Source of the DNA: Ilumatobacteraceae bacterium
Lineage (GTDB): Bacteria > Actinomycetota > Acidimicrobiia > Acidimicrobiales > Ilumatobacteraceae
Direction: 5' to 3'
DNA: 64,000 bases
Assembly (NCBI GenBank): GCA_024644465.1
Contig: JAHEKY010000002.1
Coordinates: 1 to 64,000 of the forward strand
A program made the translations under genes and the position numbers. Below, one piece after another: positions 14,920 through 23,647 of this stretch (its first letter is position 1; the number at the start of each line of letters is the position of its first letter). The notes beneath the pieces were generated by a model that worked only from the letters and a program-made list of their open reading frames with translations, ran no database searches and was not told the origin of the DNA.

Positions 14920-16314
14920 CTACCGCGGTGTGGTGCCCCGCTCGCCGGCGTCCCAGAACAAACCCGTCATCATCGCGAGGCCCTCGCGGACGATCGGCGC
15001 CAGCAGATGCTCGTTCGGCGCATGCTGCGAGCACGACGCGTACGAGTGCGGCACCCAGACCGTCGGGACGCCGATCACGTGCGCGAAGATGTCGTTCGGG
15101 AGCGAACCGCCGAGGTTCGGGACGACCATCGCCGGCCGGTCGAGCGTGCGTTCCACCGACGCCGCCGCCCACTCGACCCACGGATGGTCGGGCAGCAACC
15201 GCGTCGCGTGCATGACGAAGTCGTCCTCGGTCTGGGCGACGTCGACGTCGGCGAAGTCGTTCCGGTCGAGATGCTGCCGGATCGCCGGGATGAACGTGTC
15301 CGGATCACGATCGACCGTGAAGCGGATCTGACACCACGCCTTGGCGCGCGGTGGAATCGCATTGACGACCTTGTCCGGGTTGCCCGTCTTGAACGCGAGC
15401 ACCTCGAACGTGTTCCAGCCGAAGACCCGCTCGACCGGTGTCAGCCCCGGTTCACCCCAGCCCGGCTCGATGTCCGGCCCGTCTTCGCCGCCGTCGACAC
15501 GGCATCCTGCCAGTGCATCGCGGACCGTCGGGAGCAGGCGCTCCGGTTTGAGTGCGGGGATCCGGATCTCGCCCTTCGGCCCCACGATCGACGCGAGCGC
15601 GTGCACCAGCCGGATGCCGGCGTTGGAGATCAGGCCACCCCAGTTGCCGGAATGATGGCCGCCGGCGCGGAGGTCGACCGACAGCTCGAAGTTGATGGCC
15701 CCCCGGGTGCCGAGGAAGATCGTCGGCTCATCGGGAACGAGGCGTGGCCCGTCGGAGCCGATGAGCACGTCGGCGCGAAGTCGCTCCCGCTGCTGCTCGC
15801 CGAACTCGCGCAGGCCGGGCGAGCCGATCTCCTCGGACATGTCGAACAGGATCTTCGAGTTGAAGCCGAGCGCACCGCGGACCCGGAGCACCGACGCGAG
15901 CGCGGCGAGGTTGATGCTGTGCTGGCCCTTGTTGTCGGCCGTCCCGCGCCCGTAGATGCGGTCGCCCTCCCGGGTCATTGTCCAGGGGTCGAGGCCGTCG
16001 CGCCACTCCGACTCCAGCCCGCGCACGACATCGCCGTGGCCGTAGGTGAGCACCGTCGGCAGGTCGTCGCCCTCGTGGCGCTCCGCGACCAGCAGCGGCC
16101 CGCCGCCGGCGACGGGATTCTCGAAGATCTCGCACCCGTAGCCCATGTCGGCGAGGGTCGGCCCGATCTCCTCGCGGAGATAGCGGTAGAGGGCAGGTCG
16201 GTGCTGCTGCTCCTGCGCCGTCGATGGGATGGCGACACGACGCGCCAGGTCTTCGAGGAACGACCCGTCGTCGAACCTCCCGGTCGCGTCGGCGATCGCT
16301 GCTGCACGGCTCAT
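14920..16314 (-). CDS. M20-family metallopeptidase/dipeptidase
   Basis: A 464-residue zinc-dependent hydrolase of the M20 (ArgE/DapE/carnosinase) family. Metal ligands and catalytic residues are visible in TYGHGDVV (His, Asp), GRGTADNKGQ (bridging Asp), DMSEEIGSPG (catalytic Glu and ligand Glu), IGSDG (Asp) and SQHAPNEH near the C-terminus (His). The dimerisation lid lies between about residues 195 and 330 (GGHHSGNWGG). It probably cleaves dipeptides or N-acyl amino acids in the cytoplasm. The ATG at 16314 is preceded by GAGGGGGTG as a ribosome-binding site, and TACGCT farther upstream is a possible -10. Confidence 0.85.
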   Translation of the reverse strand: MSRAAAIADATGRFDDGSFLEDLARRVAIPSTAQEQQHRPALYRYLREEIGPTLADMGYGCEIFENPVAGGGPLLVAERHEGDDLPTVLTYGHGDVVRGLESEWRDGLDPWTMTREGDRIYGRGTADNKGQHSINLAALASVLRVRGALGFNSKILFDMSEEIGSPGLREFGEQQRERLRADVLIGSDGPRLVPDEPTIFLGTRGAINFELSVDLRAGGHHSGNWGGLISNAGIRLVHALASIVGPKGEIRIPALKPERLLPTVRDALAGCRVDGGEDGPDIEPGWGEPGLTPVERVFGWNTFEVLAFKTGNPDKVVNAIPPRAKAWCQIRFTVDRDPDTFIPAIRQHLDRNDFADVDVAQTEDDFVMHATRLLPDHPWVEWAAASVERTLDRPAMVVPNLGGSLPNDIFAHVIGVPTVWVPHSYASCSQHAPNEHLLAPIVREGLAMMTGLFWDAGERGTTPR

Positions 16315-16401
16315 CGGCACCCCCTCGGTGACCGGCGAGCGTAGTGGCCAGCCGGTGCCGGCATCGCCCGCGGCTCGGTGACCGCCTGCCAGCATGGCGG
16401 C

Positions 16402-16959
16402 GTGCACGAGGATCGTGTCCGTTGGGACGAACGCCACACCGGTCGTCCGCTCGCGCACCCGACCGCGCCCGAGGTCCTCGAGGAGGCACCCTCGCTGCTC
16501 GACGTCCTCCCGAGCGGCGGGCGCGCCGTCGACCTGGCGTGCGGCACCGGGGCCCAGTCGTTGTGGCTCGCGCAGCGGGGGTTCGACGTCGTCGCGCTCG
16601 ACGTGTCACCGGTCGCGATCGGCATGCTCGGCGAGGCAGCCGAAGTGCACCACCTGACGGAACGCATCGATGCCCGCGTCTTCGACGCCGCCGACGGGAT
16701 GCCATCCGACGTCACCGGGTCGGCGGTGATCGTCTGCCAGCGCTTCCGCGACGTCGACCTCTACGAGCCGCTCGTGCGGCACCTCCGCGTCGGCGGAATC
16801 CTGCTGCTCAGCGTGCTGTCGGCCGCCGACCCGGACGGCCCACCCGGCCGGTTCCACGCGCCACCCGGCGAGCTGCTGCACGCGTTCGGCGACGAGGAGA
16901 TCCTGCACCACTCCGAACGCGCCGGGCTGGCGTCGATCGCCGTGCGCCGAACGAGCTGA
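16402..16959 (+). CDS. Class I SAM-dependent methyltransferase
   Basis: A 185-residue methyltransferase with the Rossmann motif I VDLACGTGAQSLWLAQRG, motif II acidic residue in VVALDVSP and a post-motif segment VRHLRVGGILLLSVLS. The layout resembles TehB/YcgJ-like small-molecule methyltransferases. The start is uncertain: GTG at 16402 is preferred because CAGCAT precedes it by six bases, but GTG at 16378 would add eight residues. It is divergent from the M20 peptidase. Substrate unknown. Confidence 0.75.
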   Translation: MHEDRVRWDERHTGRPLAHPTAPEVLEEAPSLLDVLPSGGRAVDLACGTGAQSLWLAQRGFDVVALDVSPVAIGMLGEAAEVHHLTERIDARVFDAADGMPSDVTGSAVIVCQRFRDVDLYEPLVRHLRVGGILLLSVLSAADPDGPPGRFHAPPGELLHAFGDEEILHHSERAGLASIAVRRTS

Positions 16960-16973
16960 ACCGAACGAATCGA

Positions 16974-17879
16974 CTAGCTGATGTGGCCGAGGATCACGTC
17001 GCGCAGCGGCTCCGGGCCGATCGGGCCGGCAGTGGTCGTGTCCAGGAATCCGGTCAGGACGGCGACGAATCGATCCGGGTCCTCGACGTGCGGGAAGTGG
17101 CCGAGGCCTTCAATGATCTCGAGGCGGCTCGACTCGATCAACTCGTGCGCCCGCTGCCCGTGCTCGACGGGGATGATCGCGTCGCGGTCGCCCCACACGA
17201 TCAGCGTCGGCACACGCGCCGCGAGATAGAGGCGGTCCCGCGCGTCGACCGTCTGCCCACCCGGCTCGATGACGCCGCGCATCGTGCGCACGAACGCGGT
17301 GCGGTTCGACGCACCGGCCAGCGAGCTGTACGCCCGCCACATCTCCCCGAGCTTCTGCGAGCGCAGGCCGCGTCGCCCGAAGAACCGCCCGACCGACGTG
17401 CCGGCCTCGACCATCGGCTTCGGGAAGCCGAACGGCATCACGTACTCGAACCCGGGAAGCGAGAGCATCCGCAACAGCCAGCTCACCTCCCTGCCGAGCC
17501 CGCCGCTGCCGACGAGCACGAGCCGGTCGACGACGTGCGGGTGCTGGTAGGCGAGCTGCATCGCGACGCCGCCGCCGAAGGAGTGGCCGACGATCGTCAC
17601 GCTCGACACGTCGAGCACGGCGAGGAAGTCGCGCAGCCCGCTCGCGAACGCACCGAGCGAATAGTCGCCCATCGGCTTCGCCGACTCGCCGTGACCGAGC
17701 AGGTCGGGCGCGATGACGTCGTGCGTCGTGCCCAGCGTGTGGATCACCGCGTCCCACGTCTTCGAACTCCCGGCGAGGCCGTGCAACAGCAGCACAGCCT
17801 CCGCATTGCCCTCGCCGACTCGCCGGTAGCCGACGGCGTGGCCGTGGATCGACACGTGACGGAGAGGTGACCGCTTCAC
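16974..17879 (-). CDS. Alpha/beta hydrolase
   Basis: A 301-residue alpha/beta-hydrolase. The oxyanion-hole motif LLLHGLAGSSKTW, nucleophile elbow GHSFGGG (Ser), the acid in WGDRDAIIP (Asp) and the final His in EGLGHFPHVE make a complete triad. A helical cap lies between about residues 130 and 215. The family includes esterases, C-C hydrolases and haloperoxidase-like proteins, and I cannot choose among them. The GTG start at 17879 follows GATACT by six bases. It is convergent with the methyltransferase and divergent from the dehydrogenase. Confidence 0.85.
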   Translation of the reverse strand: MKRSPLRHVSIHGHAVGYRRVGEGNAEAVLLLHGLAGSSKTWDAVIHTLGTTHDVIAPDLLGHGESAKPMGDYSLGAFASGLRDFLAVLDVSSVTIVGHSFGGGVAMQLAYQHPHVVDRLVLVGSGGLGREVSWLLRMLSLPGFEYVMPFGFPKPMVEAGTSVGRFFGRRGLRSQKLGEMWRAYSSLAGASNRTAFVRTMRGVIEPGGQTVDARDRLYLAARVPTLIVWGDRDAIIPVEHGQRAHELIESSRLEIIEGLGHFPHVEDPDRFVAVLTGFLDTTTAGPIGPEPLRDVILGHIS

Positions 17880-17992
17880 GCGGTCAGTATCGCTGGCCGG
17901 GCCGGCACTTCCGCAGTCGGCCGCGTCCCTCGCACCCGCAGGGACCGGTTCCGCCGTGCCTGGCAGCCGGTCCGCGCAGGTACTCTGCCGCG

Positions 17993-18970
17993 ATGGCCCG
18001 ACCGCTGATCGTCGTCACCGGCTGGATCCCGCAGGCCGGCATGGACGTGCTCGCGACCGCCGGCGACGTCGTCGTGTCCCCCGCCGACGACCCGCAGCGG
18101 GCCGACCGGCTGAGCGCCGCGGCCGCGATCGTGACGCTGCTGACCGACCGCGTCGACCACGCGCTGCTCGACGCGGCACCGAGCCTGCAGATCGTCGCGA
18201 ACGTCGCCGTCGGCCACGACAACATCGACATCGCCGCGTGTCACGCCCGCGGGGTCCACGTCACGAACACGCCCGGCGTGCTGACCGACGCGACCGCCGA
18301 CCTCGCGATGGGGCTGATCCTGATGTCGACGAGGCGGCTGGGTGAGGGCGAGCGGCTCGTGCGGTCGGGCGAACCGTGGGCGTGGAGCATGTCGATGATG
18401 CTCGGTACCGGTGTCCAGGGTCGACGCCTCGGGATCATCGGCATGGGCGGCATCGGCACGGCGCTGGCGCGCCGCGCCCGCGCGTTCGGGTTGAGCGTCG
18501 TCTATCACAATCGGCGGCGCGTCGACCGCGCCGTCGAGGACGAACTGGCCGCAGAGCTGCTCGACCTCGACGACCTGCTCGCGACGAGTGACATCGTGTC
18601 GCTGCACTGTCCGCACACCGACGCGACGCACCACCTGATCGACCGATCCGCGCTCGAGACGATGAAGCGGTCCGCCCATCTCGTCAACACCGCTCGCGGC
18701 CCGATCGTCGACGAGGCGGCACTCGTCGCGGCGCTCGCCGGCGGAACGATCGCGGGCGCGGCACTCGACGTGTTCGAGCACGAACCCGACGTGCATCCGG
18801 CACTGCGGAGCTCCGACCGGGTGGTGCTCCTGCCGCATCTCGGCTCGGCGACGGTCGAGACGCGCGATGCGATGGCGACGACCGCGGCGCGCAACGTCGT
18901 CGCCGTACTCGACGGGGGCGCCCCGCTCACGCCGGTGCTGCCGCCGAAGGGTGACGTGGGGGTGTCGTGA
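17993..18970 (+). CDS. D-2-hydroxyacid dehydrogenase (glyoxylate/hydroxypyruvate reductase type)
   Basis: A 325-residue NAD(P)-dependent dehydrogenase. The nucleotide-binding motif is GIIGMGGIGTALARRARAFG. Substrate and catalytic residues are in NVAVGHDNID, NTARGPIVDEAALV (Arg), DVFEHEPDVHPAL (Glu) and LLPHLGSAT (His). The pattern is closest to glyoxylate/hydroxypyruvate (D-glycerate) dehydrogenases. It would reduce 2-oxoacids in the cytoplasm. The ATG at 17993 follows TACTCT (17981-17986) by six bases, an exact leaderless arrangement, so the longer upstream frame is rejected. Confidence 0.9.
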   Translation: MARPLIVVTGWIPQAGMDVLATAGDVVVSPADDPQRADRLSAAAAIVTLLTDRVDHALLDAAPSLQIVANVAVGHDNIDIAACHARGVHVTNTPGVLTDATADLAMGLILMSTRRLGEGERLVRSGEPWAWSMSMMLGTGVQGRRLGIIGMGGIGTALARRARAFGLSVVYHNRRRVDRAVEDELAAELLDLDDLLATSDIVSLHCPHTDATHHLIDRSALETMKRSAHLVNTARGPIVDEAALVAALAGGTIAGAALDVFEHEPDVHPALRSSDRVVLLPHLGSATVETRDAMATTAARNVVAVLDGGAPLTPVLPPKGDVGVS

Positions 18971-18991
18971 TCGAGCGGGCATGATTGACCC

Positions 18992-19525
18992 GTGATCATG
19001 AGTGGACCCGTCGCAGCGCGCCTCTACGACGACCATGTCGACGCGATCTACGGCTACGTCGCCCGCCGTCTCGGCCCCGAACTCGCCGTCGAGGTCGTCG
19101 CCGAAGTGTTCGAACAGGCGCTGCGCACACACGAACGGCGCTCGGCCAAGGCGACCGATCGTGGGTGGCTGCTCGCACTGGCGACCGCGCTCCTCCGGCG
19201 CCACGGCGCCACCGAGTGCCGACGGCTCGAGAATTGGGCGGCGGAACACGGCACCGCGAGCAGTACCCCTCGCGATCCGCTGCTGCCCGCCGGCGATGCG
19301 GGCGACACGGAGATCGCCGTCGCGATGCGCGCCGCCGCCGAGCTCGATCCGGTCGACCGCGATCTGCTGTTCCTCGCAGCGTGGGAGCACTGCTCGACGA
19401 GTGAGGCCGCCGAAGCGACCGGCCTCACGCCCGCCGCGGTGCGGACGCGGATGAACGCGATCCGCAAGGAGTTGAAGCGGCTCGCCGTCGCCGGGCGGCA
19501 CCGGGACGCCGGGTACGACGCGTGA
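18992..19525 (+). CDS. ECF-type RNA polymerase sigma factor
   Basis: A 177-residue sigma-70 family protein. Region 2 is recognisable but divergent (LYDDHVDAIYGYVARRLGPELAVEVVAEVFEQAL). Region 4 (ELDPVDRDLLFLAAWEHCSTSEAAEATGLTPAAVRTRMNAIRKEL) has a clear helix-turn-helix. The GTG at 18992 follows CATGAT by six bases; ATG at 18998 is the alternative. Its TGA overlaps the GTG of a membrane protein (GTGA), the usual sigma/anti-sigma coupling. Target promoters are not evident in the window. Confidence 0.85.
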   Translation: MIMSGPVAARLYDDHVDAIYGYVARRLGPELAVEVVAEVFEQALRTHERRSAKATDRGWLLALATALLRRHGATECRRLENWAAEHGTASSTPRDPLLPAGDAGDTEIAVAMRAAAELDPVDRDLLFLAAWEHCSTSEAAEATGLTPAAVRTRMNAIRKELKRLAVAGRHRDAGYDA

Positions 19526-20703
19526 ACCCGTACCAGGCGATCGAAGCTGCCCGCCCAGCGGTCCCGCCGATGCCGCCGATCGCTCGGCGGCACCTCCGCG
19601 AACACCTCTTCGACATCGCGACGCGTTCGCACACGTCGCTCGGCGACCCGCACGTCAATGCTCCGAACACCGCCCGTGCGAATGCGGCTCGCCTCGCCGC
19701 GCTCGCGCTCCTCGGCGTGATCGGCGTCGGCGGCCTCGCCTACTCGGCGACACGCGGCACGGGAGCGAACGACGCGACGCCGATCCCGGACACGACCGTC
19801 TCCCCGACCGTGGGCCCGACGACCGTGCCGGTCACGGTGCTCCAACCACCACCGCCGACCGCCGCGCCGACCACGACGACCGAGCCGGTCCCCGGCAGCG
19901 CCGACACGCCGCTGCTGCTGCCGGAACAACGTCGCCCGCTCGACGAGCTCACCGTCGTGCGCAGGGCACTCGGCGGGTCGTCGCTGCTGTTGCGGGCGCC
20001 GGACCTGTCGACGATCGCGCTCCGAGAGCGTGACGGTGTCGCGCCGCCGCCCCCCTCCCCACCCTCGACCGACGCGGCGGGCGAGCCCCTCCCGACGATC
20101 CCACCACGAATCGTCGGCACGATGGAGGTGGTCCAGGGCGATGCCGGGATGTACGACGTCGCTGTGCCCTGCGGATCGCTCGAGATCCGCGAGCGACCCG
20201 ACGTCGAGCCGTTCCGTCCGGAGCTCGTCCAGTTGCTCAGCGCGATGTCGCTCGACGGCGGCGCGATCAACATTCCGCTCCCGGAGGGATGGGGCGTCAT
20301 CGGCGCAGGGCCGAGCACGGACGAGTTCACGTTCGGACTCCCGATCGAGATCGGCGGCAACGACGTCACCGTACGGCTCGCGCAGTTCCCCGACGGCAAT
20401 CTCGCGGTCGCCGGATTCGGTTCCGGCCAGTATTCGCCCACGACGTTCCTCGGTCAGCCGGCGTGGATCAGCCGTGATCTCGACGAACCGGACCACCTGG
20501 AGGTCATCGGCATGGTCGGCACGACCGCCTACCGCGTCGGTGCCGACGGGATCGCGACGACCGAACTCGAAGCGGTGATGGAGTCGCTCGTGCCGGGTGA
20601 CATCGACGAGTGGATCACGAGGTTCGGCGCGATCCCACCGGCGACCGACCCCGACATCCGGCTGTGTGCGCAGCAGCCGGAGTTCGCGGTGACCGCCGTC
20701 TGA
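19522..20703 (+). CDS. Putative anti-sigma membrane protein with Pro/Thr linker and unknown ectodomain
   Basis: A 393-residue single-pass membrane protein coupled to the sigma gene. Residues 1-50 are a short cytoplasmic region (MNPYQAIEAARPAVPPMPPIARRHLREHLF) that would hold the sigma-binding part. A TM helix spans about residues 56-74. A Pro/Thr/Val-rich stalk extends to about residue 130. The rest is an extracytoplasmic domain I do not recognise. No zinc-binding anti-sigma motif (HxxxCxxC) is present. The role as sensor/anti-sigma factor is inferred from coupling and topology. Confidence 0.65.
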   Translation: MNPYQAIEAARPAVPPMPPIARRHLREHLFDIATRSHTSLGDPHVNAPNTARANAARLAALALLGVIGVGGLAYSATRGTGANDATPIPDTTVSPTVGPTTVPVTVLQPPPPTAAPTTTTEPVPGSADTPLLLPEQRRPLDELTVVRRALGGSSLLLRAPDLSTIALRERDGVAPPPPSPPSTDAAGEPLPTIPPRIVGTMEVVQGDAGMYDVAVPCGSLEIRERPDVEPFRPELVQLLSAMSLDGGAINIPLPEGWGVIGAGPSTDEFTFGLPIEIGGNDVTVRLAQFPDGNLAVAGFGSGQYSPTTFLGQPAWISRDLDEPDHLEVIGMVGTTAYRVGADGIATTELEAVMESLVPGDIDEWITRFGAIPPATDPDIRLCAQQPEFAVTAV

Positions 20704-20721
20704 CGCGTGCCCGCAAGCGGA

Positions 20722-22551
20722 TCAGCGCGAGAGCGGGAGCTGGCGGCGGCGCGACGCTGTGGTGAGCAGCACGAAGCCGACGATCATCGACATCGAGCCG
20801 AACGTCAGCATCGTGCGCAGATGCTGCGAGCCCGTCTCCGGGAGGTCGGTGTCGAGGTCCGGCGTCGAAGCGACTTCCGTCGTCTCGTCAGGGTCGCCAC
20901 AGACCCCGGTCACCGGCGCGTTGTTCGTGTCGCCGCTGTACGTCGCCACCCAGCGGTACGTGCCCGCGACCGTCGGAGTGAACGCCGCGGAGCTGACCGG
21001 CCCACCTGCGACGGGATACGGCACGCCGAGCGACTCGAAGATCGGGGTCCCCGAGCACGCCGTGTCGTTCGGCCCGTAGAGGCGGAAATCGATCGTCGCG
21101 CCGCCGATCGGGTCGACGGTTCCGGTCACGGTGGCGATGTCGGTCAGCGTCGTCGGGTCGCCCAGGAACATGTCGGGAGAGGCGGTCGTGACGAGCGACG
21201 GCGTCGCACGCTCGACGACGGTCATCTCCGTCGGCTCGCCGCACGTCCCGCTCGCCGGCTCGTTGTTGACGTCACCGCTGTACTCGGCGACCCAGCGATA
21301 CGTGCCGGGCGCGGTCGGGGTGAATGTCGCCGACGAGACCGGCCCACCCGCCACCGGGTAATCGACTCCGAGCGACTCGAACACCGGTGCCGACGAACAC
21401 GTCGCGTCATCGGGGCCGTACAGCCGGAAGTCGACCGTGGCGCCCGCCTGGGGGTTGACGAGACCGGTCACGGTCGCCGTGTCGGTGAGGTCGCCGCCGC
21501 CGAAGGGCAGGTCCGCCGACGCGACCGTGTTGATCGCCGGCTGCGCGCGGTCGACGTCGATGGTCTCGGTCGGATCACCGCACGTACCGGTCACCGGGTC
21601 GTTGTTGCTGTCACCGCTGTACGACGCGACCCAGCGGTGGGTTCCCGCGTCGACGGGCGAGTACGGCGCGGACTCGACCGAGGGCGCCGAGTACACCACG
21701 TTCAGATCCTCGAACACCGGCACGCCGGCGCACAACGGATCGTCGGGGCCGTACAGCGCGAACGACACCGTGCCGGTCCCGTCCGGGAGGACGAGCCCGC
21801 TGACGACCGCCGTGTCCGTCAGCTCCCCGCCGAGTGGGCCGCCCGGCGAGGCGATCGTGTTCAGCAGCGGCATCGCGCGGTTCACGGTGATCGGGAACGA
21901 CTGGCCGCGAGCGGACGCCGAGTTCACGGTGCCGACGACCGATTGCGTGTGGTCGGTGATCGCGATCGTCTGGACGCCGGCGAGGTTCGCGTCGGCGTCG
22001 ACGGTCGGCAACTTCACCACGGTGTACTGGAACTCGATGACGCAACGCGCGCCTCTGCCGGGCAACGAGACCTGGCCGAGGGCCTGCGGCGTGAACAGGT
22101 AGCGCCCGAGGGCGTCACCCATCGCGGTGACGTCGAAGAGCATCCCGGTGCACGTGCCGTCGATGCCGGTCGCCGACGGCAGCAGGCTGAGGACGTCCGG
22201 GTCGGGTTGCGAACACACCGAGAACATGCCGGTTGCACCGCACGCCGGCGTGTAGGTGATGCCCTCGGTCGTCGGTGCACAGTTGGTGCCGGGCGGATTG
22301 ATCTCGTTGCAGACGATGTTCGTCGCCGTCTCGAAGTCGAACGGTTCACCCGGAAGGTTCTCGTTGCGGTTCTCGATCACGATCTGTGCCGAGCCGGTGT
22401 CGCCGACGACGAGCGGCGACATGATCGACGGGATCGCGCTGGCCCCCGCACCGGCATGGGCCGATCCGGGAGCGACGGCGAGAACCGACAGGACGGCGAC
22501 GCCGGCAGCGGTGATCAGCTTGAGGGCGTTGAGTTTCGGCAGGTTGGGCAT
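20722..22551 (-). CDS. LPETG-anchored surface protein with three Ig-like repeats
   Basis: A 609-residue exported protein. Residues 1-33 form a signal peptide (basic head, hydrophobic core, PGSAHA cleavage region). An N-terminal domain of about 190 residues carries several Cys residues. Three tandem repeats of about 105-110 residues follow. Each shares LTDTATVTGLV-like, DFRLYGPDD-like, VFESLGV-like and GTYRWVAEYSGD-N-N segments and a Cys pair, consistent with Ig-like or bacterial adhesin folds. The C-terminus is a sortase signal: LPETG, a hydrophobic helix and RRRQ. AGAGGA lies ahead of the ATG at 22551. No sortase gene is present in the window. Likely an adhesin or surface-layer component; the ligand is unknown. 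Confidence 0.8.
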   Translation of the reverse strand: MPNLPKLNALKLITAAGVAVLSVLAVAPGSAHAGAGASAIPSIMSPLVVGDTGSAQIVIENRNENLPGEPFDFETATNIVCNEINPPGTNCAPTTEGITYTPACGATGMFSVCSQPDPDVLSLLPSATGIDGTCTGMLFDVTAMGDALGRYLFTPQALGQVSLPGRGARCVIEFQYTVVKLPTVDADANLAGVQTIAITDHTQSVVGTVNSASARGQSFPITVNRAMPLLNTIASPGGPLGGELTDTAVVSGLVLPDGTGTVSFALYGPDDPLCAGVPVFEDLNVVYSAPSVESAPYSPVDAGTHRWVASYSGDSNNDPVTGTCGDPTETIDVDRAQPAINTVASADLPFGGGDLTDTATVTGLVNPQAGATVDFRLYGPDDATCSSAPVFESLGVDYPVAGGPVSSATFTPTAPGTYRWVAEYSGDVNNEPASGTCGEPTEMTVVERATPSLVTTASPDMFLGDPTTLTDIATVTGTVDPIGGATIDFRLYGPNDTACSGTPIFESLGVPYPVAGGPVSSAAFTPTVAGTYRWVATYSGDTNNAPVTGVCGDPDETTEVASTPDLDTDLPETGSQHLRTMLTFGSMSMIVGFVLLTTASRRRQLPLSR

Positions 22552-22665
22552 GGTTGGATTCCTCTGCGGTGCGACACGGCGCGAGCGCGGCGGCACCCGT
22601 CCGCAGGGCAACTTAACCGCGCCCGCCGCGAACTTCTGGCATCGTGCTCGACAGGACCTGTGCGT

Positions 22666-23619
22666 TCACACGAGCAGATAGTCGCTGATCTGCGCGTCGT
22701 CGGCGCCGAGATCGCGGAAGTTGTCGTCGTTGCGGGCGCGCATGTAGTTGCGCCACTCGAACGGCGCGTACTTCGGATACGGGTCCGCCAGCTCCGGAAT
22801 CGGCTGGACGACCGCGTCGTAGGGCGGGTTGAGGAAGTACGGGATGCTGATCCGGTCGGCGGCGGTCATCGGGACGACCCGGTGCACGGCGGCGCGGTAG
22901 GCGTCGTTCGTCCACACCTGCATCACGTCGGCCAGGTTGACGACGATCGTGCCGGGCGACGGCGCGATGTCGACCCAGGTGCCGTCCGCGCTCCGGGCCT
23001 GCAGCCCGCCGGTGTCGTCCTGGAGCAACAGGGTGAGGACCCCCGGGTCGGTGTGGTACCCGAGCGCCGTCTCGCCCAGCTCGCGCAATCCGCCGCGTTC
23101 GTCGGCGGGGACCGGGTCTCCGACCGGGTAGTGGTTCAGCCGGACCGCGCTCGTCGTGCGGTCGCCGCAGTACGCGGCACCGACGGCGGGTTCGAGGCCG
23201 AGCGCGTCGTGCACGAGCGATGTCGTCCGCAGCGCAAGGGTGCTGAAGGCGTCGTAGAACTCGACCATCGCGTCACGGAACCCGCGGGGCGCGACGGGCC
23301 AGCGGTTGCCGGCATCGGCTCGCGGCGACGACGGGTCGGTGAAGTCGAACACCTCCTTGTGGTCGCGGCGCCGCTTCGTCAGCTCGCGGTCGAAGTACCC
23401 GAGTGAGTTGTCCTCGTCGCGCATGATCGCGGTCTTGTTGGCGCGATCGGTCGAGAAGAAGGCGCGCGCGTGCCGCCACGCCGAGTCGATGATCGGGTCG
23501 AGGCCGTGACCGGACAGCAGGAAGAACCCGTGGTCGCGGCACGCCCGATCGACCGCACCCAACATCGCCGCGTCCGGTGCCGAGATGTCGATCGTCGGCA
23601 CGATGGGGGTCCGGTTCAT
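22666..23619 (-). CDS. 2-oxoglutarate/Fe(II) oxygenase (isopenicillin N synthase family)
   Basis: A 317-residue non-haem iron oxygenase. The DIOX_N segment PIVPTIDISAPDAA and the double-stranded beta-helix are recognisable. Iron ligands are His and Asp in GYHTDPGVLTLLLQD and His in AAVHRVVP; the RxS co-substrate motif is DRISIPYFLNPP. It should couple 2-oxoglutarate decarboxylation to hydroxylation or ring chemistry of a small substrate. The ATG at 23619 follows GAGACT by six bases; a start at 23640 is also possible. It lies 28 bp after the BMP lipoprotein stop on the same strand, so it may be the last gene of the catabolic cluster. That link is inferred from position only. Confidence 0.8.
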   Translation of the reverse strand: MNRTPIVPTIDISAPDAAMLGAVDRACRDHGFFLLSGHGLDPIIDSAWRHARAFFSTDRANKTAIMRDEDNSLGYFDRELTKRRRDHKEVFDFTDPSSPRADAGNRWPVAPRGFRDAMVEFYDAFSTLALRTTSLVHDALGLEPAVGAAYCGDRTTSAVRLNHYPVGDPVPADERGGLRELGETALGYHTDPGVLTLLLQDDTGGLQARSADGTWVDIAPSPGTIVVNLADVMQVWTNDAYRAAVHRVVPMTAADRISIPYFLNPPYDAVVQPIPELADPYPKYAPFEWRNYMRARNDDNFRDLGADDAQISDYLLV

Positions 23620-23647
23620 CGCAACAGTCTCGCGCGCCATCGGACGG

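Noticed and set aside
20707..23406. 899-codon plus-strand frame
   Set aside because: Antisense to the surface protein and 2OG oxygenase; Arg/Val-rich shadow without domains.
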